Made by a program: the position numbers and the translations under genes
From: Leptospira langatensis
GTDB taxonomy: Bacteria; Spirochaetota; Leptospiria; Leptospirales; Leptospiraceae
Length of the DNA: 64,000 nucleotides
NCBI RefSeq assembly: GCF_004770615.1
Contig: NZ_RQER01000006.1
Span: forward strand, 1-64,000
Direction: 5' to 3'
Shown: positions 44,492 through 53,226 of the stretch, piece by piece
Layout of the letters: each line of letters opens with the position of its first letter
Numbering within the stretch: position 1 is the first letter of the stretch
The notes under the pieces: generated by a model
What the model saw: only the letters and a program-made list of their open reading frames with translations
What the model was told of the DNA's origin: nothing
The model's database searches: none

Positions 44492-44508
44492 AGAGTAACG
44501 TTTACTCT
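44492..44508. promoter_or_regulatory. Perfect 7-3-7 palindrome AGAGTAA-CGT-TTACTCT
   Basis: The two heptamers are exact inverted copies around a CGT centre. The site lies 70 bases upstream of the acidic hypothetical gene and 62 bases after the stop of the response-regulator gene, all on the minus strand. No T-run follows on either strand, so an operator fits better than a terminator. It has the same geometry as the palindrome at 46412-46428 but a different sequence. Confidence 0.4.
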
Positions 44509-44570
44509 CTTAAGTGACTTGAAACTAGTATGTTCTGTTACAGGAAAATTAAACCGTTTGGGTTAGTCGC

Positions 44571-45188
44571 TCATGGACCCGAAAATTTTCGGACCAAATC
44601 TACCCTGGAGTTCACTTGCAGTTTTTTGAAAATACTTTTGATCTGGATGCGGACCGTTCCTTCTTTCGTTCCGAAATGCTCTGCAATTTCCCTAGTCTTG
44701 GCTCCGTTTACGATCTGATGAAGTATCTCTCTTTCTCTAGGAGTGAGAGTTTCCGTCTCTTTTCTTAAAGGTTTTCTGAAGAAGGAAATGACCCTCGCAG
44801 CAAGTCCTGGAGAAAGAATGCCTCCCTCTTGGAGAACGATCCGAGTGACTTCCGTAATATCCTTTAAGTCCTTTTTTAACACGAAGCCTACTGCTCCGGC
44901 TTGCATCGCTTGGAATAACGCATCGTCCGAATCGACTGTGGTTACCATGACGTATTTAGGAATATCTTCTAATGCTTTCTGTTCCCTTAAGAAATCTATA
45001 CCTGATTTGCCAGGAAGAATAATGTCCAAGAATACCAGATCGAACTGCTTTGCGCCTGCTTTCGAAAACTCCTCCACAGAAGGGAAGATTTCCGCTTTGT
45101 CCACCTCCTCCATTCCAAGTAAGGAATCCGCACAAGACCGAGCGAATCCAAGATTATCCTCTACAATAGCAATTCGAACCTTATTCAT
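44571..45188 (-). CDS. NarL/FixJ-family response regulator
   Basis: The 205-residue regulator has a receiver domain (acidic pair in IAIVEDNLGFA, Asp55 in LVFLDIILPGKSG, Lys in GFVLKKDLK) and a LuxR-type helix-turn-helix (LTPREREILHQIVNGAKTR, then GTKEGTVRIQIKSIFKKL). It should bind inverted repeats as a dimer. I set the start at the ATG at 45188-45186, which overlaps the kinase stop as ATGA. A candidate operator lies just before the kinase gene, so autoregulation is plausible. Confidence 0.93.
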   Translation of the reverse strand: MNKVRIAIVEDNLGFARSCADSLLGMEEVDKAEIFPSVEEFSKAGAKQFDLVFLDIILPGKSGIDFLREQKALEDIPKYVMVTTVDSDDALFQAMQAGAVGFVLKKDLKDITEVTRIVLQEGGILSPGLAARVISFFRKPLRKETETLTPREREILHQIVNGAKTREIAEHFGTKEGTVRIQIKSIFKKLQVNSRVDLVRKFSGP

Positions 45189-46405
45189 TCTATTTTTCCG
45201 ACCCATCCACCCCTATTTAACGGCAGTGTTAACTCTCCTAGATATATTCCTTTTTCATAAGATTCAGACCATGAGCCCCCAATATTTTTCGCTCTTTGTA
45301 AAATTGTTTTCTTACCCGATCCCTCTACTTCCTTTCGAGGATCGTATTTGGATCCTGTCTTCAGATAGATGCGGATCTTGGATTCATCCGAAGTGTCCAT
45401 TCCCCAGATAGATTCCTCCGAACCGTACTTCAGATCGTTGGAGCTTAGCTCTACAATGATCCCTAAAAAATCCTCTCTATCCGCCTCTGCCAATGCAAAG
45501 ATCGAATCCCCGTCTTTTTCAAAACCTATCTTTCTCTGAAAGAGTTCGTATCTTTTCAGAAGAATGACCCGAAGCGCCATCCAAAGGTCTTCGCTTAACA
45601 ATTTAGAATCTTCCCAAAGAGAGACGCTTGTTCGGATCCCCAAAGAGATCTTTCCCACAAGAGATTCCAGATCCTTGGCAGAGTTTGCATTCCATTCGGA
45701 ACTGTTCTGTAACTTCTCCGCAAATCGTTTCAGGTCCAAAATATTTGCGCCTATATGATCGTGAATGTCCCTGAATACGGACTCTCTTTCCTGCCCTACT
45801 CTTTCGTGCAGAAGTCTAGACTTACGAATGCTGTCGAATCTATAAAAGAACCACCAGCGATTGAGTAAAATAGAGAATCCGTTGATAGCGACCATGTCTG
45901 CGAGGATCACCCAAAGCCCTCTTTTTTGGAACTCCTCCGGAGAGATCATCGCTACCCTCCCCAAATAATAGGCGGTAGTCATGAGAATGAAACCGACGAA
46001 CAGAGAAGGTCTTGCGGGCAAAAAGAATCCGATCAAAAGAAGAATGACAGGATCCAAGACCCACATCTCCGGTTCGCTGAAGCGAAACTCGTTATCGTGG
46101 AATTGGGTCTCCACTTCGATCAGCATGATCGTAGCCAAAACGCAAATGACTAATGTCCTTCTCCAAAAAACCGAATGAAAGATCAAACGAGCACAAAGCG
46201 CAAGGATGCAGAAGAATACGGAGATCAGATCCAGATAGAGCAATAGGGAATTATCCCTCATGTACTCCAGGCTTGCCCCATGCAAACAGATAAGAGCAAC
46301 CATCGAAAAGAAGTATCTAGAGACGGAGACTCCCTGTTCATACACCTCTTCCAAGATAGAAAGAGAAGAAGAAGATTGTATTGGGAATAATCTCAGCAAT
46401 TTCAT
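45185..46405 (-). CDS. Membrane sensor kinase of the HisKA_3 type with degenerate ATPase domain
   Basis: The 406-residue protein has six or so membrane helices (residues about 30-190) and a HisKA_3 segment with His215 in FRDIHDHIGANILDL. The ATPase part keeps an N-box-like ELSSNDLKYG and a late GSGKKTILQRAKNIGGSW, but the usual DxGxG G1 box is replaced by KTGSKYDPRK. It may be a weak kinase or one that depends on a partner. It is co-translated with the NarL-type regulator. Confidence 0.82.
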   Translation of the reverse strand: MKLLRLFPIQSSSSLSILEEVYEQGVSVSRYFFSMVALICLHGASLEYMRDNSLLLYLDLISVFFCILALCARLIFHSVFWRRTLVICVLATIMLIEVETQFHDNEFRFSEPEMWVLDPVILLLIGFFLPARPSLFVGFILMTTAYYLGRVAMISPEEFQKRGLWVILADMVAINGFSILLNRWWFFYRFDSIRKSRLLHERVGQERESVFRDIHDHIGANILDLKRFAEKLQNSSEWNANSAKDLESLVGKISLGIRTSVSLWEDSKLLSEDLWMALRVILLKRYELFQRKIGFEKDGDSIFALAEADREDFLGIIVELSSNDLKYGSEESIWGMDTSDESKIRIYLKTGSKYDPRKEVEGSGKKTILQRAKNIGGSWSESYEKGIYLGELTLPLNRGGWVGKIE

Positions 46406-46411
46406 ACGCAG

Positions 46412-46489
46412 CCTGAAATCGTTTCAGGGAAACGTAATCTGAAACTGCTAGCAGTCAATTGGATTTCTGAGCGAAAAAATTCTGAAACT
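46412..46489. promoter_or_regulatory. Candidate operator: palindrome CCTGAAA-TCG-TTTCAGG plus two CTGAAACT repeats
   Basis: The 17-base palindrome at 46412-46428 begins seven bases upstream of the kinase ATG. Two exact copies of CTGAAACT, the same half-site, follow at 46439-46446 and 46482-46489, 43 bases apart, about four helical turns. Four CTGAAA half-sites within 78 bases upstream of a NarL-type operon look like a regulator-binding region. The position of the palindrome would also block ribosome entry. Confidence 0.5.
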
Positions 46490-46543
46490 ATTCTGACTTA
46501 AAACTGAAGTAAATAAATCCAAATTCGCAAATATTAAACAATA

Positions 46544-47416
46544 TTAAAGCCAGGCATTGATCTGTTCGGAGACTTCCCTAGGCTTTTCCATATGCAGAGC
46601 GTGTTTTACGTCTTGGATCCAGATCAATTTGCTATGCGTTATGTAGCCATGTAGCTTTTTCACCATGGGAGGATCTGTGATCGGGTCCTCCGTCCCCGAA
46701 ACGATCAAAGTCTTTTGTTTTACTGCGGAAAGCTTTTGCCCAATAAAGATCTGCTTTTCCCGATCCAGAGTATTCTCCGTTAGGAATCTATGAGCCCGAT
46801 TATTCCATTGGCTAAGCAAAGCTTTTTTTGCCAGCCATCCCAATTGAGGCGCATTCTCCTTGTACAAGGCAGAGAGCAGTCTTTCTATCTCCGCCGATTT
46901 GGAAGGAAACAATAACTCCTTCATCTCGTCCCTTTTGGGGTGAGGAATGCCTCCCGGTGCAAGTAAAACTAACTTTTTGATCCTCTTCTCCCAATTCGAA
47001 TCTTGGATAGCGATCAGCATTGCGATCAATCCGCCCATGGAATGGCCGCCTAACACGAGTTCTTTGAGATCCAATTTGCGGATGGAATTGTACAGAAGTT
47101 GGGAAAATGTATCTATCTGGTAAAGGAATTTGATCGGAGGAAGAGGACTTAGCCCGAAACCAGGGATATCCGGCATCAAAATGTCATAATCCTTCCTCAG
47201 AAAAGGAGCCATTCTTCGGAAACCGGTAGCGGAATCCAGGAGTCCATGGATGAGAAGCAAGGACTTGCCTGAATTTACTTCGGATCTTCTTCTCAAGAAG
47301 AAGATCTTATGCCCTTCCAGATCCACAGAAAGAGATTCGAAGCCCAGTTCCTTTCTCATGAATGAGATTTTTTGTCTGGTATAATTTCTGAGAAAAAGTT
47401 CGTATAGAAAATCCAT
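46544..47416 (-). CDS. Alpha/beta hydrolase
   Basis: The 290-residue enzyme has the alpha/beta-hydrolase layout: oxyanion region LLLIHGLLDSATGFR, nucleophile serine in GGHSMGGLIAML, late aspartate in LIVSGTEDPITDPP and the histidine in WIQDVKHALHMEKPREV. Substrate is unknown; esterases, lipases and C-C hydrolases share the fold. There is no signal peptide. It stands alone, with AT-rich DNA downstream and a 92-base gap to the divergent kinase gene. Confidence 0.88.
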   Translation of the reverse strand: MDFLYELFLRNYTRQKISFMRKELGFESLSVDLEGHKIFFLRRRSEVNSGKSLLLIHGLLDSATGFRRMAPFLRKDYDILMPDIPGFGLSPLPPIKFLYQIDTFSQLLYNSIRKLDLKELVLGGHSMGGLIAMLIAIQDSNWEKRIKKLVLLAPGGIPHPKRDEMKELLFPSKSAEIERLLSALYKENAPQLGWLAKKALLSQWNNRAHRFLTENTLDREKQIFIGQKLSAVKQKTLIVSGTEDPITDPPMVKKLHGYITHSKLIWIQDVKHALHMEKPREVSEQINAWL

Positions 47417-47508
47417 TGCTTGGACTAGGATCGGGCCTCAGCCGGAATCTAGCAAGGAATCCAAATCAATTTTATGAGGCGGAGATCCGATATTAATTAC
47501 AATATTCC

Positions 47509-49851
47509 ATGGATACTCAGGAATTCGTTCTACTCTTAGAAAAGGCCTTCTTTCCCGCACAGGAAGGCGTACTGATCCTGGAACCGGGAACCTATCGGAT
47601 CCTGGGAGGAAACCCCAAGGCAAGCTCCATCCTTGGTTACGGTAAGAACGAACTGAAAGGTCTTTCTCTCAGTAATCTTCTTTCTCGTCCGGATAATATA
47701 GGGGATTATAATACAGGCGCCGAGGAATTAGGCATCTCGTTACTCTGGAACCTAAGAAGAAAGGACGGGACACTTCTTCTCGCAGACTTTACGATCAACG
47801 CGTTCTCCGATTCGCCTAACTCTCCTTTGATCTTTCATATCTACCAAAGATCGGAGATCAGAGAGATAGAGCTCAGACTGTATTATCTGCAAAGCATCTT
47901 AAGGACACTTCGTTTATTAAAACTCAATCTGAGATCCTTGCGAATGAGTTCGGAAAGCACTCTATTCCAAAAGATCTGTGATACCCTGAAGGAAAATCCT
48001 CACTACAGTTTAGTCTGGGGTTTTTATAGAAGGGAAGATGGCACGGATCAGATACTGATCCAATCCGATCTGGATACCAAATGGAGAAAATCCTTAGAGA
48101 CGGCCTGGGAAGAGAAGAAGTTAGTCTCTCCTTTTGCAAGCCTCTTAAAAGGAACGGAACAATTCCATATCTACGAGTTCGGCACCCAGATCTATCCGGA
48201 ATGGGAAGAAGCCCTTATGGCAAAGGACTTTAAGAGATCCTTGAGCTTGATCATCCGAGAAGAAGGGACCATTGTAGGCGGGATACAGATCATCTCCAAA
48301 GAGAATATGGCATTCGACTCAGGAGAGAACTATCTTTATTTCGAGATCGTAGAAGATCTATTGTCTTCCTTACAATATCTGAGGATCGAAAAACAAAGAA
48401 GGGAGACGGCAAAGATACTCCAATTCCAAGGAGCATTATTGAACTCCTTAGAAGTACCTCTTCTCTCTACTGACGACGAAGGCTTTATTACATACGTAAA
48501 TAATAATATTAGTTCTTTATTAGGGATCTCTAAAGATGAGATCACCGGAGTGCAAGTAAGAGATCTCCTGAAGTTGGATCCGGAGGCGATGGATACGATC
48601 CTCCTAGGCTCCAGAGCGGAAACCAGGATCACCATCCGAGGAAGACATGAGGTCCCGTTCCTTCTCGCATCTTCTTCCCTAAAGGACGATTACGGTAACA
48701 GGATAGGAACGATCTTGTTACTTTTAGATATCACCGAACAGAAGAAAAACGAAGAATTAATACGAGCTTCCGAAATGAAATTGCGGAACTTATTCGCCTC
48801 CATGAATAATGGAATCGTAATATTAGACCCGCACGGCAAAGTATTGGAAGTCGCGCCAATCCTGAAGTTCTTCCTATTCCAATTCCTGAATGTGGAAGCT
48901 CAGGACGATTTTCCAAGACTATTTCCGGACGAAGCGGAGAAAGGGATCCGTGCCAAATTGGAAGAATGCATCCGCACGCAGAGAGCCGCTTATTTCGACT
49001 TCTCGATGATCCTATTAGGAGAAGAGGAAAATTATTTTTCCATAAAGTTCCTTCCTCTCAAGAAATATCAGGAATTCCCTGTGGCGGCGATGTTGATCTT
49101 CTCCGACGTAACTCAAACAAAGATCTTGGACAGACAATTGTACGAGACCGCAAAATTCGCTTCTATCGGGGAGATCGCTGCAGGGATCGCACACGAGGTG
49201 AACAATCCACTGCAGTCCAGCCTACTCTATCTAGAGGATCTTGTAGAACATGAAGATCCGGATCCGATCGAAAGAAAAAAAGTCTACAAGAGAATAGAAG
49301 GTGCCGCGTTACGCATCCGAGATCTGATCAAAGGCCTCTTGGATCTAGGAAGAAGAGCGCCCAGAAAGAAGGAGCTTGTTTCTCCTTATTTCATTCTTCT
49401 CAGAGCCTGCGAACTCATAGAAGTAAGTTGCAAGAAAAACGGAATCGAGCTCAAGAGGGTCGCAAATCCGGAACTTCCTCAGATCTCAGTCGCTTGGCAG
49501 GAGATAGAACAAGTCCTCATCAACTGTCTTGTGAACGCTGTGAATGCAATATCCGAAATGGAACATAAACCGGCAAATCCTTTGATACAAGTTTCAGCGC
49601 GAAAAGAATTATATTTGAACGGAGAAATGGTGAGTTTTACCATTCAAGATAACGGCCCCGGAATGAGCGCCGAAGTAGTAGAGAAGGCTTTCTTACCTCT
49701 TTACACGACAAGAAGAACAAAACAAGGTACCGGACTCGGGCTGACGATCTCTCAAAGGATCATCACCGATCACGGTGGCTCCATTCATTTAGAATCGAAT
49801 CCTGGCCAAGGCACCAAGGTCACGGTTCGAGTTCCGGTAGGTAAGGTATGA
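47509..49851 (+). CDS. Soluble multi-PAS sensor histidine kinase (780 aa)
   Basis: No membrane helix is visible. In order: a PAS domain (about 15-130), a GAF-like segment (about 150-300), two more PAS domains (about 305-420 and 425-535), HisKA with His562 in GIAHEVNNPLQSSL, and an ATPase domain (IQDNGPGMSAE, GTGLGLTISQRII). Being cytosolic it should sense an internal signal. The next gene, another kinase with a receiver, begins 22 bases later; then come AmgK- and MurU-like genes. Confidence 0.88.
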   Translation: MDTQEFVLLLEKAFFPAQEGVLILEPGTYRILGGNPKASSILGYGKNELKGLSLSNLLSRPDNIGDYNTGAEELGISLLWNLRRKDGTLLLADFTINAFSDSPNSPLIFHIYQRSEIREIELRLYYLQSILRTLRLLKLNLRSLRMSSESTLFQKICDTLKENPHYSLVWGFYRREDGTDQILIQSDLDTKWRKSLETAWEEKKLVSPFASLLKGTEQFHIYEFGTQIYPEWEEALMAKDFKRSLSLIIREEGTIVGGIQIISKENMAFDSGENYLYFEIVEDLLSSLQYLRIEKQRRETAKILQFQGALLNSLEVPLLSTDDEGFITYVNNNISSLLGISKDEITGVQVRDLLKLDPEAMDTILLGSRAETRITIRGRHEVPFLLASSSLKDDYGNRIGTILLLLDITEQKKNEELIRASEMKLRNLFASMNNGIVILDPHGKVLEVAPILKFFLFQFLNVEAQDDFPRLFPDEAEKGIRAKLEECIRTQRAAYFDFSMILLGEEENYFSIKFLPLKKYQEFPVAAMLIFSDVTQTKILDRQLYETAKFASIGEIAAGIAHEVNNPLQSSLLYLEDLVEHEDPDPIERKKVYKRIEGAALRIRDLIKGLLDLGRRAPRKKELVSPYFILLRACELIEVSCKKNGIELKRVANPELPQISVAWQEIEQVLINCLVNAVNAISEMEHKPANPLIQVSARKELYLNGEMVSFTIQDNGPGMSAEVVEKAFLPLYTTRRTKQGTGLGLTISQRIITDHGGSIHLESNPGQGTKVTVRVPVGKV

Positions 49852-49873
49852 CGTATTTCCATCGCGGGACCCC

Positions 49874-51385
49874 ATGACCACTCGGGGAAATCCCAATGTC
49901 CTGATCATAGACGACGAGGCCGAAATACGTACAGCCTTGGAAAGGGTTATTTCCAGAGAAGGCTATCATGTCTTTCTCGCCGAAGATTACGATTCCGCCA
50001 TGAAGATCGTGCGAGACTATCAAGTAGATATAGTGATCTCGGACATCCTGATGGGAGGAAAGGACGGGATCGAAGTAGCCAGAGAGATCAAAAAATATAA
50101 TTCTAATATTCCAGTTATCTTAATTACCGGAAACCCGCAGCTCCATACGGCAGAAGAAGCTCTGAGGAACCGAGTGTTCGATTATATCTCCAAACCTGTG
50201 AGCAGACAGAATATACTCGCAGCACTCGAGAATGCGAAGAGAGAGAAAGAGGAGAAAGATCGCAAGTCAAAACGTATCCTCAAAACTGTCCGGGAAAGAT
50301 CCCATCTCGCACAGCAATCCAGAGATCTGAACTATCGCAATAGTCTTATTTTAGAGACAACAGGGGATTGTGTGATCACTCTAGACGATGACCTAACGAT
50401 CAGAGGAGCAAATCAAGCCACTGTCCGCAATTTCGGCTACGAAGAATCCGAGATTGTTGGCCAAAAGATCACCCTTCTCATCTCGGAAGAGAACAGAGAT
50501 ACTTATATGGAAAGGATCGCACATCTGGTAAATCGAAAATCGGACCACCAGATCGCTCGACTCCACAATGCGGAATTGATGAGCAGATCCGGAGAAAAGT
50601 TCAATTTCGATATTTCCGTATGTCGCTATGAATTGAACGGAAAAACATATTTTACCGGGATTGCGAGAGATATTACGCAAAAGAATATCATCTCCGAGAA
50701 ATTGGTGGATGCGGAGAGAAGAGCCTTTTTAACCACGATCGCCTCTAGCATCGGTCATGAGATCAATAACGCACTCACTGCAGTACAAGGATTCATAGAA
50801 GTTGCGAGACTTCCTGACGCGGACGAACCCATCAAGGACAAGGCCATCCAGGTTACTTGGAACCAGATCACCAAACTCAAGAACCTTACATTCAACCTAT
50901 TACAATTAGGCAAACCGGGAGATCTAGGTAGGGACAGAGAGATCTTGGACCTAAACGACGTAGTAGAATCCGTAATCGAAGTCTTTCGCAAGACGACTCG
51001 ATTGAAATACTGTGAGATCGTATTCCAAAAGGCGAGAGAAAAGACTTATGTGCATTCGAATGCGGATCAGTTAAGTCTATTGTTCTCCAATATATTCTTA
51101 AATTCCGCAGACGCCACATCCAATAAGGGAAGAATAGAGATCTCCGTATCCGAAAGAAATCGCCATCCTATGGTACAGATCAAGGACGATGGGATCGGTA
51201 TGGCACCGGAAGTCTTGACCAAGATCTTTCAACCCTACTTCACTACGAAGAAAACGGGACAAGGCACCGGCTTAGGAATGTTCGTCGCCAAAGAAATAGC
51301 GGATCACTTTGGGATCAGGATCGAAATCGATTCGGAGCCCGAAAAAGGCACAGAATTCCGCTTGGTCTTTCCGGACAAATTGTAG
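49874..51385 (+). CDS. Receiver-PAS-histidine kinase (503 aa)
   Basis: The protein begins with a receiver (IIDDEAEIR, phosphoacceptor Asp57 in IVISDILMGGKDG, Lys in DYISKPVSR), then a PAS domain (about 155-275), HisKA with His295 in SSIGHEINNALTAV, and an ATPase domain (KDDGIGMAPE, GTGLGMFVAKEI). Its receiver can take phosphate from the kinase encoded 22 bases upstream, giving a soluble relay. It lacks a DNA-binding domain. AmgK-like coding begins 13 bases downstream. Confidence 0.9.
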   Translation: MTTRGNPNVLIIDDEAEIRTALERVISREGYHVFLAEDYDSAMKIVRDYQVDIVISDILMGGKDGIEVAREIKKYNSNIPVILITGNPQLHTAEEALRNRVFDYISKPVSRQNILAALENAKREKEEKDRKSKRILKTVRERSHLAQQSRDLNYRNSLILETTGDCVITLDDDLTIRGANQATVRNFGYEESEIVGQKITLLISEENRDTYMERIAHLVNRKSDHQIARLHNAELMSRSGEKFNFDISVCRYELNGKTYFTGIARDITQKNIISEKLVDAERRAFLTTIASSIGHEINNALTAVQGFIEVARLPDADEPIKDKAIQVTWNQITKLKNLTFNLLQLGKPGDLGRDREILDLNDVVESVIEVFRKTTRLKYCEIVFQKAREKTYVHSNADQLSLLFSNIFLNSADATSNKGRIEISVSERNRHPMVQIKDDGIGMAPEVLTKIFQPYFTTKKTGQGTGLGMFVAKEIADHFGIRIEIDSEPEKGTEFRLVFPDKL

Positions 51386-51398
51386 AACTAGCCCATAA

Positions 51399-52400
51399 GT
51401 GGCTATGAATAACGTATTGGGAGAAGCAGAGCTTCGCTTCTTAGCGGAGGGAGGAGCCTTCCCCGACAAGATAGAACTCTTAAATCCGGAAGCATCTGCG
51501 CGAAGATACTATCGAGTTCATTTCTTGGGCAAACCAACCAAGATATTATGCAAGGACCAAGTCTTTCAACACGACTTCGTGGATGTCGGAAACTTCTTGG
51601 AGCATTACGGCTTCAAGGTCCCAAAAGTATATAAGACGGACATACTCAATAAACTCATTCTGCTCTCGGACGAAGGAGACAAGGATCTAAGCACCATCCA
51701 AGACGATTCCGAATACAGGGACTATTTGGTAAAATGCATCGCGATGCTGATCTCTCTCCAAAAGTTGCATGCTGATCCTCCGGTCTCCACGAGGGAATTC
51801 GATTACGAAAAATTAAACTACGAGAACCAATTCACATTATCTGCATACCAAAGGTTCTCCGAACTATTCCGTACAAAGACAAAGCTAAGACCTGAGGTCA
51901 TCTTCTTTTTAGAAGAAGCCGCTGGCTTTCTCGCAGAGTACAAGGACAAAGTTTTCTGCCATAGGGACTTCCATTCTAGAAACATAATGCTTTCTCCCGA
52001 AGGTGAATTGACCCTGATCGATTTCCAGGATGCAAGGATGGGAACTCCTTTTTACGATCTAGCCAGCCTTCTCTATGACGCATATCGACCCATACCGTTT
52101 GCAATGAGACAGGGTTTGTTCCTGCTATTCTTAAAAGAGAACCATGGACGTTTTCATAAACCTAAAGAATGCTATTATCTACAAGCGCTGCAGAGATCCT
52201 ATAAGGCGCTAGGTTCCTATTTCATGTTGGTAGCGGACAAGAAGCAGGATAAATATAGAAAAAGCGTGCTGCAGTGTCTGGAAAATCTACTCGAGATCGT
52301 ACAAGTGGGATTATTCCCCGATCAACTCTTCTTATTCTTTCATCTATTAAAACAGGAATTGGCATCTAATTCCCTATTCCTGGAAAAATTAGAAGGTTAG
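51399..52400 (+). CDS. Aminoglycoside-phosphotransferase-fold sugar kinase, AmgK-like
   Basis: The 333-residue protein has the APH kinase fold: a small N-lobe and the catalytic loop CHRDFHSRNIML with Asp190 and Asn195, then LIDFQDARMG with metal-binding Asp208. Paired with a MurU-like nucleotidyltransferase it fits AmgK, which phosphorylates N-acetylmuramic acid (and GlcNAc) at C1 in the cell-wall recycling route that bypasses MurA. A GTG at 51399 or ATG at 51405 begins it. Without that neighbour one could only say APH family. Confidence 0.78.
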   Translation: MAMNNVLGEAELRFLAEGGAFPDKIELLNPEASARRYYRVHFLGKPTKILCKDQVFQHDFVDVGNFLEHYGFKVPKVYKTDILNKLILLSDEGDKDLSTIQDDSEYRDYLVKCIAMLISLQKLHADPPVSTREFDYEKLNYENQFTLSAYQRFSELFRTKTKLRPEVIFFLEEAAGFLAEYKDKVFCHRDFHSRNIMLSPEGELTLIDFQDARMGTPFYDLASLLYDAYRPIPFAMRQGLFLLFLKENHGRFHKPKECYYLQALQRSYKALGSYFMLVADKKQDKYRKSVLQCLENLLEIVQVGLFPDQLFLFFHLLKQELASNSLFLEKLEG

Positions 52401-52401
52401 A

Positions 52402-53142
52402 ATGAGCAAAAAAGCCTTCTTTCCTTGTGCCGGTTTCGGAAAAAGAATGGGGGAATGGACCACTTCCCTTCCCAAGCCCCTACTCAGAATACATAACATT
52501 CCTCTAATATATTATTCACTGTTTCACGCTAAGAACTGGGGAGTGCAAGAGGCGATCGCCAACACTCATTATCTGGGAGAGAAGATCGAGACAGAACTCG
52601 AAAATTTCCCGGACTTCCCACTCAAATTCTCGGCAGAGACAGCGGAAATACTAGGGACCGGAGGAGGGATCCGCACAGCGATCGAAAGATACTGGAGCCT
52701 CCAAGACGAATTCCTAGTTTTAAATCCGGATTTCATTCTGTTTCCAGACGTCTCCTTCTCTCCTTGGCCAAGCGAAGAAGAGAAGAAGGATTTCGATTGC
52801 ATCCTTTATCTGGGAGAAGTCCCCAAAGACGCAAGTTATACCGGGCTCAGTCTCGAGAACGAAAGGGTGCATTTTTCACCGGGAGGCTATTTCTATTTAG
52901 GTCTTTCTTGGATGAAGGCAAAAGTCCTTTCCGACCTGGAACCCGATCAGCCTTACGATCTCGCGGATACGTTTCGCAGACTTTCCGACCAGGATCGATT
53001 GGGAGGAAAGATCTTTCCTGGGACCTTCTTGGATCTGGGAGAGAGGGAATTCTACGAACTCCACAAGGACACCGATTTCTCGGACAGACTTCCTCCTTCT
53101 TGGGGGGAATTTTCCAAGGATAAGGGCCGATTTTCCTCCTAG
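52402..53142 (+). CDS. Nucleotidyltransferase, MurU-like
   Basis: The 246-residue protein is a GT-A-type sugar-1-phosphate nucleotidyltransferase: AGFGKRM (residues 10-16) and LPKPLL with Lys25 bind the nucleotide, TGGGIRTAIE and LVLNPDFILFPDV mark the sugar and metal sites. MurU makes UDP-MurNAc from MurNAc-1-phosphate, completing peptidoglycan recycling. The gene starts one base after the AmgK-like stop, the arrangement known for amgK-murU. A role as a general glucose- or mannose-1-phosphate transferase cannot be excluded. Confidence 0.78.
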   Translation: MSKKAFFPCAGFGKRMGEWTTSLPKPLLRIHNIPLIYYSLFHAKNWGVQEAIANTHYLGEKIETELENFPDFPLKFSAETAEILGTGGGIRTAIERYWSLQDEFLVLNPDFILFPDVSFSPWPSEEEKKDFDCILYLGEVPKDASYTGLSLENERVHFSPGGYFYLGLSWMKAKVLSDLEPDQPYDLADTFRRLSDQDRLGGKIFPGTFLDLGEREFYELHKDTDFSDRLPPSWGEFSKDKGRFSS

Positions 53143-53226
53143 ACCGAAGTTCTAGCGCCCTGTTCCGTTTGAAAAATAGTTTCGATTCGTACACCCCAAA
53201 ATTGAAACTGGGACCCTCTAACAGAT

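Noticed and set aside
44579..44592. Perfect palindrome CCGAAAATTTTCGG
   Set aside because: It spans the last codons of the response-regulator gene, is AT-rich, and has no extended stem or T-run; chance is a sufficient explanation.
46525..46545. AATATT-AAAC-AATATT as a terminator of the hydrolase gene
   Set aside because: The arms are A/T only and self-complementary, so a stable stem is unlikely, and there is no following T-run on the minus strand.
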